A DNA stretch of 63,438 nucleotides from an uncultured Pseudomonadota bacterium. Its GTDB lineage: Bacteria > Myxococcota_A > UBA796 > JAFGLY01. This document shows, in pieces, positions 1-8,565 of the stretch; positions within the stretch are counted from its first letter, which is position 1, and the number at the start of each line of letters is the position of its first letter. The stretch is taken from the NCBI GenBank assembly GCA_937912125.1, contig CALDOK010000279.1, positions 1 to 63,438 of the forward strand, in the 5' to 3' direction. A program made the position numbers and the translations under genes. Below the pieces are notes generated by a model. The model was not told where the DNA came from. It was given only the letters and a program-made list of their open reading frames with translations, and made no database searches.

Positions 1-2071
1 GCCAGATGTCCACGGCCATGGTCAGGGGCTTGACCATGGGCACGGTATAGGTGTGTACGCCCTGGTTCAGCAGCTCCTCCTGGGCCCGCAGGGTGTAGGG
101 GGAGAAGCCGCGCAGGGACATGATCAGGGGCTTGGTCATCTCGGGCTGCAGCTCGGCGAGGCGTTCGACGAAGTACTCGCTGATGTAGGGCGGCTGCAGG
201 TAGAAGGCCATCACGATGAGATCGGTGTTGGGGTCCTGGTTCAGCAGCCGCAGGCTCTCGAGCACACGGTCGTCGTTGGCGTCGCCGTAGAGGTCCAGGG
301 GATTGCTGACGCTGGGCTCGCCCGTGCCGTCCTGGGCCTGCTGGATGCGGTTGGGCAGCAGCTTGGCCAAGCCCGCGGAGGTCTCGGGGGTGAAGCGGGT
401 GAGCTCCAGCCCGTGGGCCGTCAGGGCGTCGGCCAGCAGGATGGCGGCCCCACCGCCCACGCTGACCACCGCCGCCCGCCGCCCGCGGGCCGGCTTCTGG
501 GTGGTGAGGATGGACATGGTGTTGATGAGGAACTTGGGGTCCTCGGTCAGCTCCTCGAGCAGGTAGACCCCGGCCTGGCTGCAGGCGGCCTTGAAGGCCT
601 CGAAGCTGCCGGCCAGAGACGCCGTGTGGCTCAGGGTGGCGGCGGCGCCGCCGGCCATGCCGCCCTTGATGACGATGATGGGCTTGCGGCGGCCCACCCG
701 GCGGGCGACCTCCATGAACTGCAGGCCGTTGCGCAGGCCCTCGAGGTAGATGCCGATGATCTTGATGCGTGGGTCATCGCCCATGTTGACGATGAGCTCG
801 GGGATGGTGACCCCGCTGGCGTTGCCGCAGCTGACCCACTTGCCCACCGCCAGGTCGTCCGCCGCGGCCATCTCGAGCACCTCGGTGCCGATGCCGCCGC
901 TCTGGGAGATGATGCCGACCGGGCCGGAGCGCTTGGGCAGGGCCGAGCGATGGCGGGGCAGGAACAGGGTGTTGAGCCCGGAGAAGTTGTCGAAGATGCC
1001 CAGGCCGTTGGGGCCGATGTAGATCACGTTGTTCTGGACCGAGATGTCCTGCAGCTCGCTCTCGAGGTCGTGGCGACCGATCTCGCCGAAGCCGTCGCTG
1101 ACGATGATGGCACCCTTGCCTCCCAGCGCGCAGAACTCCCGGAAGCCCTCGATGGTCAGCTCGGGCCGCACCGCGAAGACGCAGACGTCGGGCACCTCGG
1201 GCAGGGACTTCAGGTCTGGGTAGCACTTCAGCCCCAGCAGGGTCTCCCGCTTGGGGTTGATGGGGTACAGCCGCGGCACCTTGGTGGAGTTCTTGAGGAT
1301 CACGCCGCCCACCGAGCCGGGCTGTGAGGCGCCCACCACGGCCACCGAGCGGGCGTCGAAGATGCTCTCCAGGCTGCGCAGGCGCTCGTAGCTGAGGTCC
1401 TCGGCGCGGGGGTGGGTGATGGGCTCGCCCAGGATCAGGCGGGCGTCGACCACACAGAACCCCTCCTCGTACAGAAACACCGGGTTGAGATCCAGCTCCT
1501 GCACGTCTGGGCGGTCGTTCATGAGCTTGCTGACCTTGCGGGCCAGATCGATGGCCGCGGCCTTGTCCAGGGGCGGGCCGCGGAAGCCCTCGATCACCCG
1601 GCCGGCCAGGGTGTGGGAGAGCATGCGCTCCACGTCCTGGTCCTCCAGCACGCCCACGCCGGGCCAGACGTCGGCCCACAGCTCCACGAAGCGGCCGCCG
1701 TGGCCGACCATGGTGACCGGGCCGAAGACCGGGTCCTGGCGGGCGCCCACCAGCAGCTCGAAGCCCAAGGGCGCGAAGGGCTGCACCAGGATGCCGTCGA
1801 TGCGGTCGGCGCCGGCCGCCCGGGCCCGCTCCATGATGAGGTCGTGGGACTCGCCCACCGCCTTGGCGTCGGGGATGTCCAGCAGCACCACGCCCACGTC
1901 GGTCTTGTGGATAACGTCGGGGGAGACCAGCTTCATCACCACCGGGAAGCCGATCTCGGTGGCCGCGGCGACGGCCTCCTTGCGGCTGCTGGTGGTGCGG
2001 CCCACGACGGGGATGCCGTACTGGGCGAGGATGGCGCGGGTGGTCTCGAAGTCGGCTTGGGTTCCGGTCAT
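1..2071 (-). CDS. Acyl-CoA synthetase (ADP-forming), beta-alpha fusion, 3' end off the window
   Basis: This family makes acyl-CoA from acid, CoA and ATP, or the reverse with ATP formation, through a phosphohistidine. The reading frame is open from ATG 2071 to the left edge, about 690 codons, so the C-terminus is missing. GGAG lies 5 bases before the ATG. An ATP-grasp (beta-like) region covers roughly residues 1-230 (GFPVVMKLVSPDVIHKTDVG type). A Rossmann CoA-binding region starts near residue 240 (SVAVVGASQPGSVGG), followed by succinyl-CoA-ligase-like domains. SHTASLAG contains His482, placed like the phosphohistidine of the alpha subunit. The ATP-grasp domain comes first here, whereas alpha-first order is common in fused ADP-forming synthetases. 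The substrate (acetate, propionate or branched acid) cannot be read. A protein-lysine acyltransferase domain could still follow beyond the edge. Confidence 0.85.
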   Translation of the reverse strand, partial: MTGTQADFETTRAILAQYGIPVVGRTTSSRKEAVAAATEIGFPVVMKLVSPDVIHKTDVGVVLLDIPDAKAVGESHDLIMERARAAGADRIDGILVQPFAPLGFELLVGARQDPVFGPVTMVGHGGRFVELWADVWPGVGVLEDQDVERMLSHTLAGRVIEGFRGPPLDKAAAIDLARKVSKLMNDRPDVQELDLNPVFLYEEGFCVVDARLILGEPITHPRAEDLSYERLRSLESIFDARSVAVVGASQPGSVGGVILKNSTKVPRLYPINPKRETLLGLKCYPDLKSLPEVPDVCVFAVRPELTIEGFREFCALGGKGAIIVSDGFGEIGRHDLESELQDISVQNNVIYIGPNGLGIFDNFSGLNTLFLPRHRSALPKRSGPVGIISQSGGIGTEVLEMAAADDLAVGKWVSCGNASGVTIPELIVNMGDDPRIKIIGIYLEGLRNGLQFMEVARRVGRRKPIIVIKGGMAGGAAATLSHTASLAGSFEAFKAACSQAGVYLLEELTEDPKFLINTMSILTTQKPARGRRAAVVSVGGGAAILLADALTAHGLELTRFTPETSAGLAKLLPNRIQQAQDGTGEPSVSNPLDLYGDANDDRVLESLRLLNQDPNTDLIVMAFYLQPPYISEYFVERLAELQPEMTKPLIMSLRGFSPYTLRAQEELLNQGVHTYTVPMVKPLTMAVDIW

Positions 2072-2324
2072 GGGAGCTCCGTGCGGGAAGGGGCCCCGAG
2101 TATCGAGGGCTGGCGGCGCGCTCACTGCGGCAGGTCATGGATAGGGGCGTCGCGGGGACTCCGGGATCAGGGAGCGCGTCGAACCTGTACCCCGGTCACG
2201 GTCCGGTGGGGTGTCGCGTCCGTGGTCAGCGTCTCGGTGTGGGTGAAGGGCTCGGCGGTCTGCACCCGAAGGGCCAGGGTCCAGGCCAACCCGGGCCGCG
2301 TGATAGGTGGCCCACGAGGTGAAC

Positions 2325-3266
2325 ATGAGATCAGCCTGTGTGTGGACCGTCCTGTTGCTGGCCTGCGGTGGAGGTGAGCGCTTCTCCGAGCAGACGCTGG
2401 CCGCCGACGAGATCCCGGACGACCCGACCACCTGGACCGTCCAGGCCAACCTGCCCACGATGCTGCGGATCGAGCCTGGCAGCTTCGCCATGGGCAGCGC
2501 CGACGGCGTCCGCGGGCGCACCGTGGATGAGCAGCAGCATCAGGTCACGCTCACCCGCCCCTACCTGCTGTCCAGCACCGAGGTCAGCCAGGGCCTGTAC
2601 AGGTCCGTCACTGGTCGCAACCCCAGCCTCGCCGTGGGCTACGACAAGAAGAAGATGGTGGGCGAGCGCTTCCCTGTCCAGGGCGTGAGCTTCGTGGACG
2701 CGGCGCGCTTCTGCAACCAGCTCTCCGCGCACGAAGGGCTGGCGCCCGTCTACGCCATCCAGGGTGGCGCGGTCACCTGGCAGCGCGACGCCGACGGCTA
2801 TCGCCTGCCCACCGAGGCCGAGTGGGAGTACGCGGCCGGCGCCGGTCAGGTCCAGCCCTGGGCGGGGGCGGCGGAACCCCAGGACGCCTGCGCCGTGGCC
2901 AATGTGGCGGATCAGGCGCTGGGCAGCGCGGGCGGCTTCCCCTGCAGCGACGGCTTCCCGAGCAAGGCACCCGTGGGCAGCCTGCAGTCCAACGCCTGGG
3001 GACTGTTCGACATGACCGGCAACGTGTGGGAGTGGGTCTTCGACCTCCATGCGCCCCACCCGGAGGCCCCGACCACTGATCCCAGCGGCGCCGCCTCGGG
3101 CAGCGAGCGGGTCTACAAGGGCGGCAGCTGGCTGGACGGGCCCGACGCCGCGCGGGTGGCGGCCCGCCGTCACGGGGACCCGGGCGAGCTGTCCATCCAG
3201 CTGGGCTTCCGGCTGGCGCGCACCGTGGCCGATAAGCCAGCCCCGGACGGGGGCGCTGCAGGATAG
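2325..3266 (+). CDS. SUMF1/formylglycine-generating-enzyme-like lipoprotein
   Basis: A predicted lipoprotein of 313 residues. A short signal ends in LLLAC, with Cys14 as the lipidation site. The rest is an FGE-sulfatase (SUMF1) fold: FAMGS near the start, the LPTEAEWEYAAG signature mid-way, MTGNVWEWV, then GGSWLDGP and a terminal GFRLAR. I do not see the paired catalytic cysteines of true formylglycine-generating enzymes, so a structural, binding or serine/threonine-kinase-associated role is more likely than sulfatase maturation. ATG 2325 was chosen because GAGGT sits 4 bases upstream and the lipobox then falls at the right distance. In-frame GTG codons at 2307 and 2319 are alternatives. A forkhead-associated (FHA) gene follows 23 bases downstream, so the two may be co-transcribed. 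Confidence 0.85.
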   Translation: MRSACVWTVLLLACGGGERFSEQTLAADEIPDDPTTWTVQANLPTMLRIEPGSFAMGSADGVRGRTVDEQQHQVTLTRPYLLSSTEVSQGLYRSVTGRNPSLAVGYDKKKMVGERFPVQGVSFVDAARFCNQLSAHEGLAPVYAIQGGAVTWQRDADGYRLPTEAEWEYAAGAGQVQPWAGAAEPQDACAVANVADQALGSAGGFPCSDGFPSKAPVGSLQSNAWGLFDMTGNVWEWVFDLHAPHPEAPTTDPSGAASGSERVYKGGSWLDGPDAARVAARRHGDPGELSIQLGFRLARTVADKPAPDGGAAG

Positions 3267-3289
3267 GATGTCCGTGAGCAGGAGGCGCC

Positions 3290-3856
3290 ATGAGCGGCAA
3301 GGACAAGGACGCGCTGGTCGAAGGGCTGCCCTTTGGCGATGACGAGCTCCCCTTCGGCGACGATCCGCCCGTGCCGCAGCCCGCCGGGGCGCAGGGCCAC
3401 GGATGGGCCGACGAGTGGGAAGAGGACGACATCACCAATGTCGGCGCGGTGGGCCCGGTCAAGCCCGCGGACACCGTGCTGGACGCCGCCACCATCGACC
3501 CCACGCCGGGCACCCTGAACGCCTACCTGATGCACCTCATCCAGGACGGCGAAGACATCGCGCACATCATCGCCCCCGACATGCTGCTGGTGCGCATCGG
3601 CCGCGGTCGCACCAACGAGATCCAGCTGGCCTCCGACGGCGAGATCTCTCGGCGCCACTGCCTGATCATGCGGCAGCGCGACGAGTTCTTCATCGAGGAT
3701 CTGGGCTCCACCAACGGCACGGTGGTCAACGGCGAGCCCGTCTCCCTCGCTCAGCTGCAGCCCGACGCCGAGGTCAAGCTGGGTGAGTCGGTGTTCCGCT
3801 TCGTGTTCATGCAGCAGTCGGCGGTGGCCACTGCTCGCACGATCCACTCGCGCTGA
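3290..3856 (+). CDS. FHA-domain protein
   Basis: A cytoplasmic protein of 188 residues. The first ~90 residues are acidic and low in complexity (LPFGDDELPFGDD repeat, DEWEEDDITNVG). Residues ~95-175 form a forkhead-associated phosphothreonine-binding domain: IGRGRTNEIQL, then SRRHC, then DLGSTNGTVVNG, which are the conserved GR, SxxH and NG positions. The acidic tail with threonines (DDITNVG, ADTVLD) resembles phosphorylation sites of Ser/Thr-kinase-regulated FHA proteins, but no kinase gene is in the window. AGGAGG precedes the ATG by 5 bases. Partner unknown. Confidence 0.88.
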   Translation: MSGKDKDALVEGLPFGDDELPFGDDPPVPQPAGAQGHGWADEWEEDDITNVGAVGPVKPADTVLDAATIDPTPGTLNAYLMHLIQDGEDIAHIIAPDMLLVRIGRGRTNEIQLASDGEISRRHCLIMRQRDEFFIEDLGSTNGTVVNGEPVSLAQLQPDAEVKLGESVFRFVFMQQSAVATARTIHSR

Positions 3857-3965
3857 TCTGATCCGGATCGCCCAATCCGGTCACGGTGGGTGTGTGCCGG
3901 CGTTCCCTGCCGCTGGCGGGGGCAGGGTGGATTACCCTGGCCAATCTTCCGGGAGGTGACCTTCC

Positions 3966-5015
3966 ATGGACCCCATCGCCCTGGTCCCCACGCCAGATAC
4001 TCTCCCCGCTCCTGCTTTCGTCTTCGAGATCCTCGGTGCGGCGACCCTCTTCCTGCATCTCATCGCCATGAACGTGGTGATCGGCGGCTTGCTGGTGGGG
4101 GGCTGGAAGCTGTTTCGACCGCGGACCTCCACCAAGTCTCCGTTCTGGAAGGGGCTTCCCCACACCCTGGCCCTGGCCATCAACCTGGGTGTGGCTCCGC
4201 TGCTGTTCTTGCAGGTCACCTGGGGCACCCACTTCTTCACCAGCTCGGTGATCATGGCCGTGCCATGGTTGCTGGTTGTTCCCACCCTGATCCTCGCCTA
4301 CTACGGGCTGTATGGGGTTCAGGCGGGCTGGGCGCAGAAGGTCAGCGCTCCGGTCGTGGCGCTGCTGCTGCTGTGCATCGCCTTCGTGCTGGTCAACAAC
4401 ATGACCCTGATGCTCGAGCCGGGGCGCTGGATCGTCTACGAGCGCGCCCGCGATGGGCTCTCCCTCAACCTCTCCATGCCGCTGGTCTGGCCCCGCTTCC
4501 TGCACTTCGTGGTGGCCTGCGTGGCCGTGGGTGGGCTGTTCCAGGCCGTGCAGGAGGGCTGGAGGCGCTGGCGGCACAACACGGTGGTGCGGGAGCGTCG
4601 CGCCCGAGGGCTCAGGATCTTCGCCTGGGCCACCAAGGTTCAGATCCTGGTGGGTATCGTGCAGATCGTGGTGCTCCCTCCGGGCCTGCGCTCGCAGTTC
4701 CTGGGCAAAGATCTGCTGCTCACGGGCCTGGTCGGGCTCGGTGCGCTGCTGGCCCTGGGCGCCATCGTCACGGGCCAGCGCAAGCTGCTCTGGCCTACTG
4801 TGGGGCTGTACCTGGGCACCATGGCGGTGATGATCGGCCTGCGCCAGGCCCTGCGCGTGGCCTTCCAGCGCGTGCCGGGCCACCTGGTGAACCTCCCGGT
4901 CGAGACCGACCTGGGCCCGCTGCTCGTCTTCCTGCTCTGCTTCGCGCTGGGCCTGGCAGGGGTGGCCTGGATGGTCCGCCTGGTCCTGCGAGCCGGACGT
5001 GAGGAGGCGGCATGA
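3966..5015 (+). CDS. Cytochrome bd-superfamily membrane subunit (CydA-like), small subunit
   Basis: An integral membrane protein of 349 residues with about eight or nine hydrophobic segments. It reads like CydA rather than CydB. TM1 carries FLHLIAMNVVIGG with His31 where CydA has the haem-ligating His of helix 1. VWPRFLHFVVACVAVGG places His180 where CydA has the helix-5 haem b558 ligand. It lacks the C-terminal half of a full CydA, the Q-loop and the GRQPW box. Its stop overlaps the start of the next gene (ATGA at 5012-5015), which encodes a second CydA-like subunit fused to c-type haem domains, so the two almost certainly form one complex. Whether that complex reduces oxygen, or passes quinol electrons to the c-haems, cannot be decided from sequence. 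A CydB-type origin is less likely. Confidence 0.72.
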   Translation: MDPIALVPTPDTLPAPAFVFEILGAATLFLHLIAMNVVIGGLLVGGWKLFRPRTSTKSPFWKGLPHTLALAINLGVAPLLFLQVTWGTHFFTSSVIMAVPWLLVVPTLILAYYGLYGVQAGWAQKVSAPVVALLLLCIAFVLVNNMTLMLEPGRWIVYERARDGLSLNLSMPLVWPRFLHFVVACVAVGGLFQAVQEGWRRWRHNTVVRERRARGLRIFAWATKVQILVGIVQIVVLPPGLRSQFLGKDLLLTGLVGLGALLALGAIVTGQRKLLWPTVGLYLGTMAVMIGLRQALRVAFQRVPGHLVNLPVETDLGPLLVFLLCFALGLAGVAWMVRLVLRAGREEAA

Positions 5016-7675
5016 ACTACCCCATCTGGGAGCTCGATGTCCTGGGCGGCCCCACCCTGGTGGCGCTGGTCTCCATCATCCACGTCTACGTCGCTCAGTT
5101 CGCCGTGGGCGGCGGTATCTTCCTCTTCGCCATGGACTGGCGTGCGCAGCGCAGCGGCGATGCCGCCTTGCTGGACTTCGTGCGCGCCCACACCCGCTTC
5201 TTCCTGCTGCTCACCATGGTGTTCGGTGGGGTCAGCGGCGTGGGCATCTGGTTCACCATCGCCCTGGTCAACCCTGCGGCCACCTCGCTGCTGATCCACG
5301 AGTTCGTGTTCGGCTGGGCCACCGAGTGGGTCTTCTTCGTGCTCGAGATCGTGGCGTTGCTGATCTACCACTACGCCTTCGACCTGCTGGCGCCGCGGGA
5401 TCGGCTGAAGGTCGCCGGGATCTACGCCTTCGCAGCTTGGATGAGCCTGGTGATCATCGCCGGCATCCTGGCCTTCATGCTCACCCCGGGCGACTGGGTG
5501 CAGACCGGCAGCTTCTGGGACGGCTTCTTCAACCCCACCTTCCTGCCCTCGGTGGTCTTCCGCACCAGCGTGGCCCTGTCCCTGGCTGGGCTCTTCGCCA
5601 TGATCACCGCCATGCGCGCCCGCTTCGAGCCAATCCGCAAGCGCCTGGTGCGCATCGCTGTGGCCTGGCTGCTGGTGCCGGTGGTGGGCCTGAAGCTCGG
5701 TGGCTGGTGGTACGTGTCCGCGGTACCTCAGGAGCTGCGCGAGCGGGCCCTGCAGCTGAACCCCGAGGCCGGCGTGTTCGTCTCCCATGGCGTCGCGGCC
5801 GCGGGCCTGCTGCTGGTCCTCACCCTGTTGATGCTGGTGGTGCCCCGCCGCGTGGGCCGGGTGGTGGTGGCGTTGATGCTGCTCTGCGGCCTGCTGGCCA
5901 CGGGCAGCTTCGAGTACCTGCGGGAGATCGCGCGCAAGCCCTGGGTGGTCCCCGGGGTGATGTACGCCAACGGGCTCAGCCCCGCCGACGTCGAGCGGGC
6001 GCGCACCGACGGCCTGCTGTCCATGGCGCGCTGGGACTTCTTCGGTGAGCTGACCGAGGCCAACCGGGTGCCCGCGGGTCGCGAGCTGTTCAACCTGCAG
6101 TGCCTGGCCTGTCACACCCGCGGCGGCATCTACAACGACATCGAGCCGCGCATCGCCAGCCTGACCTACGACGGCCTGCGGGCCTGGCTGGAGGGCATGG
6201 GCAAGGTGCGGGACTTCATGCCGCCGTTTGCCGGCACGCCCGCCGAGCGGGACGCCCTGGCTGCCTACCTGGCCTCGCTGCACGGCAAGTCCTTCGACAG
6301 CCCTGTGTTGCCCGAGCCCACCTCGCCTCGCGCGGCTCCGGTGCCGGCTCAGCAGGAGCCTGGCGAGCACGTCCTGCTGGCCTGGAACGACCTGGGCATG
6401 CACAGCCTCTCCGACGCCTTTGACCGCTTCTTGTTGCTGCCGCCGGCCAACACACTCGAGGCTGTGCTCATCCACCGGGCCGATCACCCCACCCGGGTCA
6501 CCCAGGACGTCACCCTGAGCTACGCCCTGGACGAGAGACATCGGGATCCCGCCAGCCAGCTGAGGTTCTGGCAGCACAGCGCCTCCTTGCTGGGCCAGCC
6601 CCTTGAGCCCAACGTGGGCCTGACGGGCCAGGGGTTGACGGGCGAGCTGGAGCATGTCGACGAAGCCAAGGCCTGGCGGGCCGAGGCCATCCCGGTGGCT
6701 CCCTACGCCAGCGACGGCAGCTTCGATCCCTACCCCCTGGTCACGGTCCAGGCGCACGACGCCCAGGGCCAGCTGCTGGCCGAGACCCAGGTGGTCCTGC
6801 CCACCACCACCGAGCTGCGCTGCCTGAGCTGCCATGGTGGTCCATGGCGCCACGCCGAGCACCAGGCAGGCATCAGCGACGAGACCGCCCTGAACATCCT
6901 GGCCCTGCACGACCGGGACCAGGGCACCAGCCTGCACGACGACGCCCTGGCCGGACGGCCGGTCATGTGTCAGAAGTGCCACGCCGATCCCGCCATGGCA
7001 GCCGCGGGCGACCCTGACGTGCTCTCCCTGTCTGCGGCGTTGCACGGCTGGCATGCCACCACCATGCACCTCGAGGGGGCCGAGGCCTGTACCTCCTGCC
7101 ACCCGGCCCACCCCCGTGGGACCACCCGCTGCTACCGTGGGCTGCATGCCTCTCGCGGCATGGCCTGCACCATGTGCCACGGCAGCCTCGAGGCCCACGC
7201 CGCTTCGCTGCTGGTGGCCGAGCAGGACAAGCCCATGGCGGTCCGGCTGTTGGCCGCGGTGGAGCCCGATCTCACGATGGCGGTGGCCGATCTGAGTCCT
7301 CGTACCGCCTGGGTGAACGAGCCCGACTGCTCGAGCTGCCACAAGGACTTCGAGGCGCCCACCGCCTACGACGCCTTCAACACCTGGGCCGGCACCGACG
7401 AGCTGCCCCTGTTCCGTCACCGCAGCGGCGCCATGGGCCTGCGCTGCCAGGCCTGCCACGGTTCGCCCCACGCGCTCTACCCGGCAACCAACTCCACCGA
7501 AGAGCACCGGGACAACCTGCAGCCCCTGCGCTTGACCGGCCTGCCCTTCCCTGTGGGCTCCGAGGGCAGCTGCACCACCTGCCACACCACCACCTGGCCC
7601 ATGGCACCCCACCATCCCAACATGGTGCGGCCCTTCCGCGGCCACGAGCGTCGAGCCTGGGTCACCGCGGAATAG
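5012..7675 (+). CDS. CydA-like membrane protein fused to an octahaem c-type cytochrome
   Basis: An 887-residue fusion. Residues ~10-320 are a multi-TM domain of the cytochrome bd superfamily. His24 in helix 1 and acidic ATEWVFFVLE resemble CydA, and REIARKPWVVPG (Glu305, Pro310-Trp311) matches the CydA GRQPW region. Arg184 stands where CydA has the haem b558 His. A mono-haem cytochrome c domain follows (CLACH, Cys364-His368). Next is a non-haem domain starting LLAWNDLGMHSLSD, then seven more haem sites: CLSCH, CQKCH, CTSCH, CTMCH, CSSCH, CQACH and CTTCH. The haem part should be periplasmic. GAGGAGG precedes the ATG, which overlaps the upstream stop. Role by inference: electron exchange between membrane quinone and extracytoplasmic acceptors, or a c-type-cytochrome-linked oxidase. 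This is far longer than ordinary CydA (~450-520 residues). Confidence 0.8.
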   Translation: MNYPIWELDVLGGPTLVALVSIIHVYVAQFAVGGGIFLFAMDWRAQRSGDAALLDFVRAHTRFFLLLTMVFGGVSGVGIWFTIALVNPAATSLLIHEFVFGWATEWVFFVLEIVALLIYHYAFDLLAPRDRLKVAGIYAFAAWMSLVIIAGILAFMLTPGDWVQTGSFWDGFFNPTFLPSVVFRTSVALSLAGLFAMITAMRARFEPIRKRLVRIAVAWLLVPVVGLKLGGWWYVSAVPQELRERALQLNPEAGVFVSHGVAAAGLLLVLTLLMLVVPRRVGRVVVALMLLCGLLATGSFEYLREIARKPWVVPGVMYANGLSPADVERARTDGLLSMARWDFFGELTEANRVPAGRELFNLQCLACHTRGGIYNDIEPRIASLTYDGLRAWLEGMGKVRDFMPPFAGTPAERDALAAYLASLHGKSFDSPVLPEPTSPRAAPVPAQQEPGEHVLLAWNDLGMHSLSDAFDRFLLLPPANTLEAVLIHRADHPTRVTQDVTLSYALDERHRDPASQLRFWQHSASLLGQPLEPNVGLTGQGLTGELEHVDEAKAWRAEAIPVAPYASDGSFDPYPLVTVQAHDAQGQLLAETQVVLPTTTELRCLSCHGGPWRHAEHQAGISDETALNILALHDRDQGTSLHDDALAGRPVMCQKCHADPAMAAAGDPDVLSLSAALHGWHATTMHLEGAEACTSCHPAHPRGTTRCYRGLHASRGMACTMCHGSLEAHAASLLVAEQDKPMAVRLLAAVEPDLTMAVADLSPRTAWVNEPDCSSCHKDFEAPTAYDAFNTWAGTDELPLFRHRSGAMGLRCQACHGSPHALYPATNSTEEHRDNLQPLRLTGLPFPVGSEGSCTTCHTTTWPMAPHHPNMVRPFRGHERRAWVTAE

Positions 7676-7699
7676 AGTGGTGACCTCTGGGCCTGTCTG

Positions 7700-7999
7700 T
7701 CATGGCAGGTTCTTCCAGTCTTCCCGCGGCGTGCCCTCGCTGGGGCCGTCGCCCTCTTCGAGGGCCAGCTCGCCGGCGTCGTAGGCGGCGATGATCTGCT
7801 GTGCCCGCTCCGCGTGTTCGGTAGGCACGAAGATGCGCACCGTGGCCAGGCCGTCGGCGGTGAAGCCATGGGTGAGGCGCAGGGCCTCGCCCTGGTAGCG
7901 GTTGGGGATCGAGTGGCGGTTCAGCAGGTCGCGCACCAGCTGCAGCTCGAGCTCACCCTGGGCCAGGTGGACCAGGATCTCGTCGGGGGCGTCGGTCAT
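7700..7999 (-). CDS. DUF2007-type small protein
   Basis: A soluble protein of 99 residues. Its pattern EILVHLAQGELELQLVRDLL, then IPNRYQGEALRL, then VRIFVPTEHAERAQQII is the alpha-beta fold of DUF2007, annotated as a putative prokaryotic signal-transducing protein with no settled function. The C-terminus is acidic and ends DWKNLP. It is convergent with the cytochrome gene (25 bases between stops) and lies 9 bases downstream of the lipoprotein gene at 8009-8494, so it is probably the last gene of that operon. Confidence 0.75.
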   Translation of the reverse strand: MTDAPDEILVHLAQGELELQLVRDLLNRHSIPNRYQGEALRLTHGFTADGLATVRIFVPTEHAERAQQIIAAYDAGELALEEGDGPSEGTPREDWKNLP

Positions 8000-8008
8000 G
8001 GAGCTGGG

Positions 8009-8494
8009 CTACTCGGGGGCGGGCTCGGTGGGGGCGGCTTCGCCTTCGGCCGGGGCGGCTTCGCCGTCGGCGGGTGCGGCCTCGCCGTCGGTCGGGGCCT
8101 CACCCTCGGCGCCCTCGGCGGGCGCGGCCTCTGCGGGCTCCTCGGCGGCCTGCAGGATGGTCTCGAGTTTCTTCTGGGTCTCGGCGGGGAGCTTCTCGCG
8201 CTCGGCCTTGCAGCCCTCGGGGTCGGCGCTGGCCCAGACGGGATCGAGGCACTTGGCGGCTTCGAGGGGCAGCCCCTCGCAGATGGCGACGAACTCGTCC
8301 TTGGTGGCCATGGGGGGGCGCTCGGTGAGCCCGTGTTTTTTCATGAGCTCGGCGATCTTGGCCTCGGTGCTGCCGTAGGCGCGGGCGCAAGTGCGAGTGA
8401 CCGCTGTTCCCTTGACCCCGCTGACCTTGCCCGTCTGCTGCTCACAGCCGGCGATGAGGGTGAGGGCTCCGGCGAGGAGGGCGATGCGGGTCAT
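8009..8494 (-). CDS. Small lipoprotein with Ala/Glu/Pro repeat tail
   Basis: 161 residues. The signal ends TLIAGC, a good lipobox. The middle (~20-105) is alpha-helical with several cysteines (TRTCARAYG, AICEGLP, AKCLDPVW, EGCKAEREKL) that could form two disulfides. The last ~50 residues are a degenerate repeat of EAAPADG/EAAPAEG units, an extended spacer typical of surface lipoproteins. Function unknown. The two neighbouring minus-strand genes (8566 and 7700) probably share its transcript. Confidence 0.75.
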   Translation of the reverse strand: MTRIALLAGALTLIAGCEQQTGKVSGVKGTAVTRTCARAYGSTEAKIAELMKKHGLTERPPMATKDEFVAICEGLPLEAAKCLDPVWASADPEGCKAEREKLPAETQKKLETILQAAEEPAEAAPAEGAEGEAPTDGEAAPADGEAAPAEGEAAPTEPAPE

Positions 8495-8565
8495 GGTGGC
8501 TCCTGAGGCTCGGTCCGACAGTCAGTGTCGGTCGGCGCAAGCATAGCGCATCCGGGGTTTCAGCG

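Noticed and set aside
53..1327. Long open plus-strand frame over the acyl-CoA synthetase
   Set aside because: Composition is Gly/Val/Gln-rich antisense of the minus-strand gene, whose frame shows ATP-grasp and CoA-binding motifs.
4640..7645. 1001-codon minus-strand frame over the cytochrome genes
   Set aside because: Antisense of the haem-containing gene. It has no recognisable motif and crosses a gene boundary.
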